DNA from: Aquicoccus sp. G2-2
GTDB taxonomy: Bacteria; Pseudomonadota; Alphaproteobacteria; Rhodobacterales; Rhodobacteraceae
Direction of reading: 5' to 3'
Length of the DNA stretch: 64,000 nucleotides
Assembly (NCBI RefSeq): GCF_034555965.1
Contig: NZ_JAYDCK010000003.1
Location: 2,852,001-2,916,000 of the forward strand
In this document: positions 9,620 through 18,738 of the stretch, piece after piece
Layout: each line of letters starts with the position of its first letter
Position numbering within the stretch: position 1 is the stretch's first letter
The notes under the pieces: generated by a model
What the model saw: only the letters and a program-made list of their open reading frames with translations
The model's database searches: none
Told to the model about the DNA's origin: nothing
Program-made: the position numbers and the translations under genes

Positions 9620-12600
9620 CAGAATCCGCGTGGGCAAGTAAAGCCCGAAAACATCTTCAGATCGAACGGGTTTTCCACCGAGTTCGCCCGAAGCTCAAAC
9701 CGAGCAGAAAAACCACCAACGCCCAGCCTCAGATTGAACACCTCTGGCAGTGCGGTGCGTGCCAGATTTCCTTTGCGAATAAGGCGGAGAAAAGCCCAGC
9801 TTCCGGTTTCACGTGAGAACCGCTCCGCCGTGCCATCAACCGGCGCGAAACTGAGGGTGATGACGCCGGTGCCATCGGGGCCGGGCCATGTCATTGGCAT
9901 GGGGCGGGTGACGGAATTGAAATAACTCAACGTCTGACCATCAACATTGAGGGTAACGCGCGAAGCGTTGGCGGAAAGGTCTTTCGGTTCAAGCGTAAAT
10001 GCCATGACCGGCCCGGCACCGCCGGGGAAGAGCGCATCACGCATTGAGCGGGCATTTTGGAACGGTTTCAACAGCGCCGCATCAAGCCCGAAATCAGACC
10101 GCCAGCGCCATGGCCGTGCCGTCGTGTCTATATATTGCAGGAGATTATCGTTGATATAGGTGTCGATCAGACCACCGGCCCCGAACAAGCGAGAGAAATC
10201 CTGTGTGTTCACGTCAATTTTGGATGATTGGTCGAACGGATAGCGGCCTTGGGTGGCTGACAGGCAGAACGGCATCACATCGGCGCGCCAACGGGCATTC
10301 AATTGCGCAATCACCGCGTCACGGGTGACGGAGATGGTATCGCCCGCGATCCCACCGAGCCAATCGTCAATCGGGTCAGGCAGGGTTTGCGCCACCACGG
10401 CAATGGCGCCGGTGAGTTGTGGCAGCCCGCCGCGTGCCAGCAATGCCGCCTGCGGATCCGGGCTGGCTGCGACGGTTTGCAATTCATTGGACAGCGCGGT
10501 GAGAGCGGCCACGGCATCGGTCAGGAGCGGCGGTTGACCATCGACTTCCTGCACGGTGGCGCGGATCGCGGCGAAATGATCTGCAATCGGCTTGCCGGGA
10601 ATTTCTTCAGGCGCATCGCCACCGCCGCCAGAGGCTTTCGCCAGCCGGGCACCGCCCTTGACCAACTTGCCGAGCTTACCAAGTTTCGAGGCCACTTTCA
10701 GCCCGGCCTTCTTTGCCCCCGCGCCACCTGCGCCGCCACTTCCATCGTCTTCCGGACGATCCAGCCAGGTTTCATTGACCACCGCATCAAGCAGGCGTTT
10801 CAGCGCGCTGTCATTGGTGGCGAGATCCTTGAGGTTTTGCCGGGCCTGCGCCAGATCCTTGATCGGAGCGAGGCGGACATCACGCAGGAAGCCATCCCAA
10901 AGTGCAATGTAGTCATCGTAATAAAGCTTCATGATATCCGCTTCCAGAGAGCTTTCGGATGCCTCTGAACTTTCCGAGCAACCACCCGCGAATACCGCCC
11001 GATCAAGCGTCGCCTGCGCGGCAATTTCCGGCACGAGGGGCAAGACGTGATCGTGAAAACCCACATAGGTGAAAGCGCCGGGCAGGCCGATGCGAAGCGT
11101 TTTTTCGGAGAGCCGGGTAAGCACCTGCGGGCCGTTCGGGCCGGCAAATTCGGCAGGCACCCAATCGGGAATTGCGGTGATGTCGGGGTTGGAGCGCAAA
11201 CTGCGATAGGCGCGCACCGCAAGCGGGATCGTGCAGATGGATTGCAGCGCGGTGGAGACCAACGCTTCATCAGGCGCAATCTTGTCGGTTTCGCCGGCCA
11301 TATGTTGAAGAGCGGCAAGCTGATGATCAATCGACTGTTCGGTTGGAAATGGTGAAATCGGCGCGAAATCGGGCAGCACGGTTTGCCACCAGACAATGAG
11401 ATAATCGGTATCATATGGCGCCTGCCCGGTGAGCATCTGGTAACTTTTCAACGCACCAAGAAGGAATTCAGGATCACGGGAATGGCGCCACATCGTTGCT
11501 TCGAGAAGCGCAACCATTCGCGGTTCCAGGATGTTGCGCAGCGTGTGCTCATAAGCAAGCTTGTGGGTTTGGTCCAACTCGGCAACCGCCGACGGCCCCA
11601 TGAGTGTGAGCGCGGACGAGGGGACCGGAGTTTCTGCCGAAAGCGTCTCGTTGGCGGCCTCCAGCGCCAGATTGAGATCGAGCGGATCGGTCGGTGCCTG
11701 CCGCGCTGCAACATTGGAAAGCCGCGAGGAAAGTTTGGTCAACTGGCGTTCCTGATCTGAGATCGCACCGGAATAGCGCAGATAGGAGAACAGGAATAAC
11801 GTGCAGGCAATGATCGCCACCAGTGCGGCACCAGCAAGCGAGCCGCGCCATAGCCAGCGGCGGCGCTCTTCGGCATGCGGATCGAACCGGCCGAGCCCCG
11901 CCTCTGGAAAGATCAGGTCAGTTAGAAAGCCACGTAGGAAAAAGCTGCGCTTCTCGCCATAGGCGCGGCGTTCCGGGGCAAGCGCGGCAAGGCCAAGGCT
12001 ATGGGCCATGCCCGCCATCATCCGGTCGATCGGGGAGCCTTCTTGTGTGGCCGAGGAGAAATAGAAGCCGCGCATCCACGGCGTTTCCTCGTAGCGGCTT
12101 TCGCCGAAGACGGCTTCGATCAGCACCTTGAGCGGGCCGGTGAGTTGTTCCACTTGCGAGGGGAAGCGAAAAATCTCGGCTCGTTCTTCGAGCGAAGCAT
12201 CGCCCGCAAGCCGGGCAATCAGACGTTCTTCCAGCGCGCCCTGAAGCGCCTTCATCTCGCGTTCGATCATGACACCATCAACGCGATCTGCCGTGCCAAG
12301 CGTAGCGCCCCAGACCTGTTCGCGCTCACGGGTGGAAAGATCGCCAAAAAATGCCTCAAACCCCGGAATGAGATCGGCCTTGGTGATCATCAGGTAAACC
12401 GGCAGTTTCAGCTCTAGCGCGGTGGAAAGCTCATTCAGCCGTTTGCGGATTTCCCGGCCATGCTCGCGAATTGAAGTTTCATCGCCTGCAAGCTCTTGGA
12501 TGGAGATGGTAAGCATCACACCGTTGAGCGCGCGGCGACCGCGATGCCTTGCCAGCAAATCGAGAAAGCCGCGCCACTCGGTTGCGTCAACTTCCGGGTC

Positions 12601-13166
12601 GCTTTCCTGTTCAGTGTAGCGACCGGCAGTGTCGATCAGCACGGCATCTTCGGTGAAAAACCAGTCGCAGTTCCGGGTGCCGCCGACGCCTTTGAGATCG
12701 TCGGTCAGATCAATTGGGAAATGCAGGCCAGACTGACGCAGCGCTGTCGTTTTGCCAGTACCGGGGGGCCAATGATGACATACCACGGCATATCGCGCAG
12801 AAACCGCCGCCCGCCCAGCTTGGAGCTTTTCATCTGGGTGAGCACGTCCTGAAACTTGGTATTGATCGCGGCGACGTTTTCTTCTCCGGGGGCGGCTTCC
12901 TGCTCAATCGGCGCGGCCAGTTCGGCAACAAAAGCTTGATTGGCACGGGCAGCGCGAAGTTGGCGCAAGAGAGCAAGGAACAACCAAAGGACAAGGATGG
13001 CACCGATTGTTATGAGCTTGGCCATGTCAGTGGCCAGCGGGACAACCGACCCGAAACTGACCAAACTGCCATAAAACCAGATCAGCGCACAAAGAATGGC
13101 AATGCCAACCGCCGTCCAGAAAAAGCGCGAGATGAAGAAGCCGAGGATTTTCTTCACGACACCCAT
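9619..13166 (-). CDS. tssM: T6SS membrane-complex protein TssM (IcmF), frameshifted in the Walker A region
   Basis: TssM is the inner-membrane/periplasm-spanning core of the T6SS. Residues 14-38 and about 48-67 form two membrane helices, an NTPase domain follows, a third helix lies near 435-458, and the large periplasmic part ends in IcmF signatures (CLSATQGRYPFDQSSK, FTCPRGF). The frame breaks inside the Walker A loop. The first frame reads MPWYVIIGPPVLAK; the expected GPPGTGKTTALRQSGLHFP is in the next frame. One extra C in the C-run at 12763-12768 (G on the plus strand) restores about 1,182 aa. A Gly/Lys-rich insertion (AKKAGLKVASKLGKLGKL) lies in the periplasmic part. The gene begins 3 nt after tssL. 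Confidence 0.88.
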
Positions 13167-13169
13167 GAG

Positions 13170-14561
13170 TCAGACTTTCTTCTGAAGCACGATTTCGACG
13201 CGCCGGTTCCGGGCACGGCCTTCGCGTGTTTTGTTATCGCCTATCGGCTGGGTATCGGCGCGGCCTTCGGATGAAACCAGCGTGGCAGGCACGCCGTTCT
13301 TGATCAGCAGATCGGCAATGGTCTTGGCCCGCGCCTCGGAAAGTTTCTGATTGGATTGAAACGGGTTGGTGCGCTGCACCGGCACACTGTCAGTATGGCC
13401 GATAATTTTCACCTGACCGATGAACTCCTGATTTTCCACGATCACTTTGGCGATGGAGGCAATGAGCGGCAGATAGGGTTCGTTCACGCTTGCCTTGGCG
13501 GAGCGGAACAGCTCGGGCTTGGTGCCCTGAACGGCGACGGTCGCGATGGACACGTCTTCCTTGCCCGAAAGCGCCTTTGCGGTATCTTCTGGGGCTTCCT
13601 TGGCAAACAGCGGCAGCAGTTCTAGGAAGACGGGTTTGATCGTCATCACGGGGGTTTCGGCCTGTTCGGCGATTGGGCGAAAAATCTCGGCGCGCTCAGG
13701 CGGGGGTAATACGGTGGCGAGGGTAAAAAGCTGCTCGCCACGGGTGGACAATCGGATGGAGAGGCCAACATAGACCGCGGTAATCAGTGCGATCGCCATC
13801 AGTGCAATAGACCAGATCGGGACAATGAAACCGCGGTCTTCGTCTTCCGCGACAACACCTTCCCAATGCGGCGAAATTGGTTTGTCTTCGGCATCGCGGT
13901 CACGCAACAGGCGGGCCATCTGATTGCGCATCTGGGTGAGCGCGGCCTCACCGGCGGCACCGTCAATTCGGTGGCGACCGCGAAAGCCCAAGGAAAGGCA
14001 AAGGTAAGCCAATTCGAGCAGTTCCGGGTCACGTTCAGGGTAGCGCATCAGATCTTCGGACAGATCAAAGAACCGTTCACCTGCATCGACATTGCCATAA
14101 AGCGACACCACAAGCGGCATGGCGGGCCAGCCGGATGCGCCACCCCAAGGCGTGTTGATTGCGATATCATCGAGCAGAGCGGCGACAAACCATGCCGCCT
14201 GATCGGCGCGGGACAAAGGCACCCCAGCCGATACCGCGCTGTCACGCGCATAGGTAAGATTGTCGAGCAGACGCTCGCGCAGGACATCGGGATTTTCCGG
14301 TGCCGTGGCGCGCTCCAGCTCAGGTGCCATGCCAAGCAAGATGGAGAAGGCATTGACCAGAGGGTTATCGTTTGAACGGCCTTCGCGCAGGCGCACAGGG
14401 GCCGTATTTTGGACGGGCGCGCGTGCGCCAAAGCCACCGCCGGGTGGTGCGCTGCGCGGCGGTGGCGCGGCCTGAGCGGGCTTCGAACCTTTGCGCACCG
14501 GGCGAATACGGGTGCGCCCAGCATCGTTCTCAAGCCCGAAAGGATCGTCTTTGTCACTCAT
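13170..14561 (-). CDS. tssL: T6SS protein TssL with C-terminal OmpA-like domain
   Basis: A 463-aa DotU-family protein. A Pro-rich N-terminus precedes the cytoplasmic DotU domain (about 60-245), which has NPLVNAFSILLGMAPEL, DDIAINTPWG and LELAYLCLSLGFRGRHR. A single membrane helix lies at about 249-272. The periplasmic C-terminus is OmpA-like (IIGHTDSVPV, LSEARAKTIADLL, GRARNRRVEIVL) and binds peptidoglycan. This 'evolved' TssL carries its own wall anchor, which in other systems is the separate protein TagL. It lies between tssK (1-nt gap) and tssM (3-nt gap). Confidence 0.94.
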   Translation of the reverse strand: MSDKDDPFGLENDAGRTRIRPVRKGSKPAQAAPPPRSAPPGGGFGARAPVQNTAPVRLREGRSNDNPLVNAFSILLGMAPELERATAPENPDVLRERLLDNLTYARDSAVSAGVPLSRADQAAWFVAALLDDIAINTPWGGASGWPAMPLVVSLYGNVDAGERFFDLSEDLMRYPERDPELLELAYLCLSLGFRGRHRIDGAAGEAALTQMRNQMARLLRDRDAEDKPISPHWEGVVAEDEDRGFIVPIWSIALMAIALITAVYVGLSIRLSTRGEQLFTLATVLPPPERAEIFRPIAEQAETPVMTIKPVFLELLPLFAKEAPEDTAKALSGKEDVSIATVAVQGTKPELFRSAKASVNEPYLPLIASIAKVIVENQEFIGQVKIIGHTDSVPVQRTNPFQSNQKLSEARAKTIADLLIKNGVPATLVSSEGRADTQPIGDNKTREGRARNRRVEIVLQKKV

Positions 14562-14562
14562 C

Positions 14563-15897
14563 TCAACGGCTCACCGCGTAGCAATCAATCTCGGGCTCCG
14601 GGTCCAGCTTGCCTGCCACGCCCACAACAAAGCCCTGTGCATTGGCAAGCGCGGCCCAGTGCTCCGAGTTGCGGTCCAACTCCAGGCAGAGCCTGTCACC
14701 ATCATAAGGGATTTCACGCGGCTGCGAATGCAGTGGCTTCAACGGTATGCCCGTCAACTTCGATTTCCAAAGTGCATCAAATTCGTCCGGCGCACCAAGA
14801 GTGGCCTGCTGAACGAAAAGCTTGCGCAACATCTCTTCCGACATCTGGCCGCCGACACGCAGCACGATACGATTTTTGGCGAGGATCTCAGGGTTGTCGA
14901 TCCGCACGGTCCAGACGTTTTCGGAATGACGGTTGACCGGCAACGCACGGGATTTTGGTTCGACGTGCGACAGGGAAAGCACCAGCGAGCGCAACTCGTC
15001 GGCAAGTGCTCCGAAAGCGGGGCCGGGGTCAGCGTGGTCATAAGCCGGAAGATCGGCAAAGCGCCGCGCGGATGAACCATAAGTGGCAAATTGCCCGGCA
15101 AGCCCGGCGAGATGCAGGAAAAGCTCGGACGGGTGGACATCGTTTTGCGCGGAGAGATGCGCAAGACGCGGGCGGGCCGCATTGGCGGCTTCAAGTATCA
15201 ATAGGTTTTCCATCGACGCCCCGGCACCGCCGAGCACCATGCCGGAATGAGCCTCGCAGATATGATCGGTTCCCGTCAGCAACTCGCGCAGGAACCGGCT
15301 ATACCACGGCACAGCGGAAATCATCAGCGCTGGGGGCAGGAAGCCCGGCGTGGTGACGACGCCACCTTCGGCATTAAGCCCGGTAACATGAGCAAGCGGC
15401 AGAACCGAGAAGCCGGTCGCATCTTCGCCGGGCAGCATCAGGCGAGGGGCGAGTCTGGCAATCTCGATTTCGGTCTCTTCAGAACCTTTGCGAATCTCAT
15501 CGCGCACGGTGATCAACTCACCGCGGTAGCGCGTGCCGGAAGGATCGGCATGGGCAGGGTCGATCAGGGCGGCGCCGGGGCGCTCGGCCGGAATAGCAAG
15601 ACAGACGGCGCCTGCTTCGGTGCTGGCTGTGACCGGCACAGGCGGAATTTCAGCACTCCCTTCGGGAATCGAAAAGAAGCTGCCATCAGGGAACGCGCCG
15701 ACAGCGGCCTCGATTCCGACGAGCCCGGCGTCCAGTGCCGTTTCATCAAGCTTCAGATGCGTGAAGCCAAAACTTTGCAGCGGCGTCGAACGCAAAGCGC
15801 GGCGAGCGAGCCACTCGCTGTGGCGGTCTTGCTGCTGAAAATGCTGGGTGCGAAGGAAAAGCCCCTCCGACCAGACCACCTTGTTTTTGTCTGCCAT
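14563..15897 (-). CDS. tssK: T6SS baseplate protein TssK
   Basis: A 444-aa TssK, the trimeric adaptor that docks the phage-like baseplate onto TssJLM. Family signatures are KVVWSEGLFLRTQHFQQQDR at the N-terminus and VPWYSRFLRELL, with the RHSEWLARRAL region after the first motif. The length matches the usual ~445. The start ATG at 15897 lies 17 nt after the tssJ stop. It is one of the most conserved genes of the cluster and has no visible damage. Confidence 0.94.
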   Translation of the reverse strand: MADKNKVVWSEGLFLRTQHFQQQDRHSEWLARRALRSTPLQSFGFTHLKLDETALDAGLVGIEAAVGAFPDGSFFSIPEGSAEIPPVPVTASTEAGAVCLAIPAERPGAALIDPAHADPSGTRYRGELITVRDEIRKGSEETEIEIARLAPRLMLPGEDATGFSVLPLAHVTGLNAEGGVVTTPGFLPPALMISAVPWYSRFLRELLTGTDHICEAHSGMVLGGAGASMENLLILEAANAARPRLAHLSAQNDVHPSELFLHLAGLAGQFATYGSSARRFADLPAYDHADPGPAFGALADELRSLVLSLSHVEPKSRALPVNRHSENVWTVRIDNPEILAKNRIVLRVGGQMSEEMLRKLFVQQATLGAPDEFDALWKSKLTGIPLKPLHSQPREIPYDGDRLCLELDRNSEHWAALANAQGFVVGVAGKLDPEPEIDCYAVSR

Positions 15898-15914
15898 ACC
15901 GTTCCTTCCCGAAA

Positions 15915-16367
15915 TCAGGCGGTGGACACCGAGATGCCACCCGGCCCGACATTAATGATAAGGCCGGAATCCTTGGTTGGCGCGGCAATTTTGCGGCGCA
16001 CGATTTTGCCGGTTGGTGAGCGAAAGCCGCCAACAATGCCGATAACCGAAGCACCCGCCTGCACCGGAATAACACGCGAGACAGGCGTGGTGCCGGAAAT
16101 TACGATTTGATCGGCTTTCAGAAGCTCCGCACCCAGCGCCGAAGACGGGCTTTGCAAGGAAACATAATCGGCGGAATCAAACCCCGACGACCCCGACATT
16201 TGCAGAATTGAAACGGTAACCGGGCGGTCCTTGCCATCGGGGCCGGGGTTCATCCCGGCGCGGCCCTGAATCGAAACAGCCAGATTGTTGGACGATGGCC
16301 CCATGCAACCCGCAAGCGCGAGGCCGGCAGAGCCGGAAACGAGAAAAGTTCTTCTGTCAAAAGTCAT
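15915..16367 (-). CDS. tssJ: T6SS outer-membrane lipoprotein TssJ with Tat-like signal
   Basis: A 150-aa lipoprotein that caps TssM at the outer membrane. The signal sequence is MTFDRRTFLVSGSAGLALAGC: a twin-arginine pattern (DRRTFLV) followed by a weakly hydrophobic stretch and the lipobox LAGC, so Cys21 is the lipidated residue. The mature part shows the beta-sandwich pattern of TssJ (LLKADQIVISG, IGIVGGFRSPTG). Tat export of a TssJ would be unusual because the family normally uses Sec. The gene lies between tagH and tssK, in the expected order. Confidence 0.85.
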   Translation of the reverse strand: MTFDRRTFLVSGSAGLALAGCMGPSSNNLAVSIQGRAGMNPGPDGKDRPVTVSILQMSGSSGFDSADYVSLQSPSSALGAELLKADQIVISGTTPVSRVIPVQAGASVIGIVGGFRSPTGKIVRRKIAAPTKDSGLIINVGPGGISVSTA

Positions 16368-16372
16368 ATCAT

Positions 16373-17689
16373 CTACTCCTTTCGGTTTTCATATGCGTCC
16401 CGGAAATCCGCTCCGACTTCACCAAGGAACTGCTCTTCGGCGGATTGTGCGAGATCGCGGTAATGGTCTTGGTATAAATCCCAAAGCTTGGCGCTTTTCC
16501 CTCCGGCGATGAGCTTTTCCAGCAGGCCGAGATCGGCGACTTCCTTCTCAATTTCTTCTGGGTCAAAGCGGTCAATCATCCGGCGTAAGGCGGCCTGAAG
16601 CGCGCGCCATGTGCGCATCTGATGATCGGCAAGATCACGGTAGGCCCAGTTTACCGCTTGATCAGGTGGCAGATAGCCCTTGCGATGCGGTTCAAGCAGA
16701 GCGGTAAGCGCGTCTTCCGAGGTGGCAAGAAATTTCAGCGGGTTCACATCCTCATTGGCGATAATGGTTTGCGCTACGCGGGCGCGGCCCTTCTCTTCGG
16801 CGCGGGAGCGCAGGAGCATCATCAGCCCATCGACAAGCTCTCGCATCCGCGCGCCCAGCGCCTCCATCTCCGCCTCTGGATCGGCGCTTTGAATCCGCGA
16901 CGGGTCAAGCCCCGCACCACGGAAGAAAGCGGCGCGCAGGCGGTTGTCCGGCACGGCCGCAGGAACGGGCGGCGCCGTGTTGAGCGGGGCGGCGGGCGCG
17001 GGTGCTGGTGGTGGGTCCACGGGAGCTTGGGGTTGTTCGCTCACCGCCGCAGGTTCGGGTGCAGGAGATGCATCAAAACCTGAGAAATATTTCGAGCCGC
17101 CAAGGTCACCTTTCGGTTCATCCGGCGCTTTTTGCGGGGTAGCACCACCTTTGCGTAAATCAAGACCGAGCGGGTTTTCCCATTCAGCAGGCTTGAGCGG
17201 CGCGGCATCGCCGTTCTCACCAAAAGACAAGGCACCGGCATTCGATTTGGCGCGCGGGTCGAACGGTTGAGGCAATTCCGAGGGCCGCTCACGGGGGGCG
17301 TCTGGCATGGGCGCATCACCAAATGCGAATCCGTCAGGCTTTGCCCTGCTCTGTTGCGGGGCTGATTGAGCGGCAACATCCTCTTCGACGCGCACAACGA
17401 AATCACCCAGCCGCAACCGCATACCCGCCCCCAGTGCCACGGTATTGCCGGTGCCGAGCGGGCTTGATGCATTGTCGAGATAAAGGCCGCCAGAGGAAGC
17501 ATCCGTCACGGTAATTTCACCAGAGCTGTCGGAAATAATACAGTGGCGGCGAGAGACGAACATTTCGGGATCGACAAGCTGCCAATCGACGTCATCGCCA
17601 CGACCGATGACGAAAGTGCCGCCGACGAAGCTGCGTTCCTGCTCTTGCTGTGGTTGGGGCGAAGATTCAAGGATCAGGCGAAGGGTCAT
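16373..17689 (-). CDS. tagH: T6SS FHA-domain scaffold protein (TagH/Fha)
   Basis: A 438-aa protein. An N-terminal FHA domain (about 15-105) has FVIGRGDDVDW and FVSRRHCIISD, carrying the Arg, Ser and His residues that bind phosphothreonine. A long Pro/Ala-rich disordered linker (about 115-245) follows. The C-terminal TagH domain (about 250-438) includes AAFFRGAGLDPSRI and NPLKFLATSEDALTALL. In Pseudomonas the homologue Fha1 is phosphorylated by PpkA and dephosphorylated by PppA, and both enzymes are encoded in this window. The start overlaps the tssG stop (ATGA). Confidence 0.93.
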   Translation of the reverse strand: MTLRLILESSPQPQQEQERSFVGGTFVIGRGDDVDWQLVDPEMFVSRRHCIISDSSGEITVTDASSGGLYLDNASSPLGTGNTVALGAGMRLRLGDFVVRVEEDVAAQSAPQQSRAKPDGFAFGDAPMPDAPRERPSELPQPFDPRAKSNAGALSFGENGDAAPLKPAEWENPLGLDLRKGGATPQKAPDEPKGDLGGSKYFSGFDASPAPEPAAVSEQPQAPVDPPPAPAPAAPLNTAPPVPAAVPDNRLRAAFFRGAGLDPSRIQSADPEAEMEALGARMRELVDGLMMLLRSRAEEKGRARVAQTIIANEDVNPLKFLATSEDALTALLEPHRKGYLPPDQAVNWAYRDLADHQMRTWRALQAALRRMIDRFDPEEIEKEVADLGLLEKLIAGGKSAKLWDLYQDHYRDLAQSAEEQFLGEVGADFRDAYENRKE

Positions 17690-18738
17690 GCCGCGCTCCT
17701 TTCTGCCGGGCCGTCATCTCTCACCAGATCGGCTACGCAGAAATCATCGGCGCCTTGCGTTGGATCGGGCGCGAGCCAAGCCGTCTTGCCCAGACGCGCG
17801 GTGCCAAGTTGCGCCTGCGGGACCTCGCCGGCGGCTAGCACGAGGCGAAGGCGGAAGCGCAATTCTTTACCCGAAGCGAAGATCACAGAATGGCGCAGGC
17901 GTGCCCATGCGGCGGGATCGTCAAGAAATGTCTCAAACTCAGAGTAGCTGAGCGGGCCGAGCCGCAATTCGGCCTGCGACTGCCGGTCAAACACCCGCGC
18001 GCCGGACACGGCACCAGTGCCAAGGCCACAATGCGCCGCGCCGAGCCGGGTTTGCAGATGTACAGGCAGGTCAATCCAGACGCCGATAAATTCATCCAGC
18101 GTGACAGGAACGCCAACCACGGTTTCAAGAAAACTGGTCAGCCGCTCGGGGTTTTTCACGGTATGGGCAAGCGAGGTGGCGTGGTGCAGCTTTGCGCCAT
18201 CAAGCCCTTCGTTTTGCCCCCATGTACCGGGCAGACCGATACCCGCCATCGCCCGCATCAACGCCATGATGCGCCCGCCATCACCGTGGGCGATATGCAC
18301 ATCGGGCCGCGCTTCGGCCCATGCGCGCCAATATAGCGCAATCATCCGGTGCTGCAGCATGTTGAGGAAATCAATGAAAGACGTGTCGGAAGTGGCCCCG
18401 GCGCTGTCACCTGCAAACCATCGGTTCGACAGGCGCTGCATGATCCAACGGGTCATGTGCAGCGGCATCGGGCCTTCCGGGCCAATCAGGCCAATGACAT
18501 TTTCCCCAACAAAAGGCGGCGCGCCAGCCTCAGCCGCCTGACGAAACTCCACCACATCGGAGGCCGCAAAGTTCAGCCGTGCGATTTGCCCCAAGCGTGC
18601 CGGTTCCTTGCCCGGCCCGCCAGCCCGACCAAACCGCGCACCGGTGGTTTCCAGCTGCCGCAACAGCTCGAAGAAATCCGTGGAAAGGATGGCTTCGTCG
18701 CTCAGATCAGAGCGCGCGTGCCGTGGGTCATCGGCCAT
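17686..18738 (-). CDS. tssG: T6SS baseplate protein TssG
   Basis: A 350-aa TssG, part of the TssEFGK baseplate wedge. Signatures are FDFFELLRQLE-type (here STDFFELLRQLETTG), PARLGQIARLNFAASDV, GLIGPEGPMPLHMTRWI and FIDFLNMLQHRMIALYWRAW, plus the C-terminal LRFRLRLVLA. The start overlaps the tssF end by 37 nt, a longer overlap than elsewhere in the operon, and its stop overlaps tagH by 4 nt. Length is typical. Confidence 0.94.
   Translation of the reverse strand: MADDPRHARSDLSDEAILSTDFFELLRQLETTGARFGRAGGPGKEPARLGQIARLNFAASDVVEFRQAAEAGAPPFVGENVIGLIGPEGPMPLHMTRWIMQRLSNRWFAGDSAGATSDTSFIDFLNMLQHRMIALYWRAWAEARPDVHIAHGDGGRIMALMRAMAGIGLPGTWGQNEGLDGAKLHHATSLAHTVKNPERLTSFLETVVGVPVTLDEFIGVWIDLPVHLQTRLGAAHCGLGTGAVSGARVFDRQSQAELRLGPLSYSEFETFLDDPAAWARLRHSVIFASGKELRFRLRLVLAAGEVPQAQLGTARLGKTAWLAPDPTQGADDFCVADLVRDDGPAERSAA

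Noticed and set aside
9806-9821. parS-like sequence GTTTCACGTGAGAAC inside tssM
   Set aside because: Only the CACGTG core and one arm match; about 12 of 16 positions fit and the palindrome is broken, unlike the two perfect sites near parAB.
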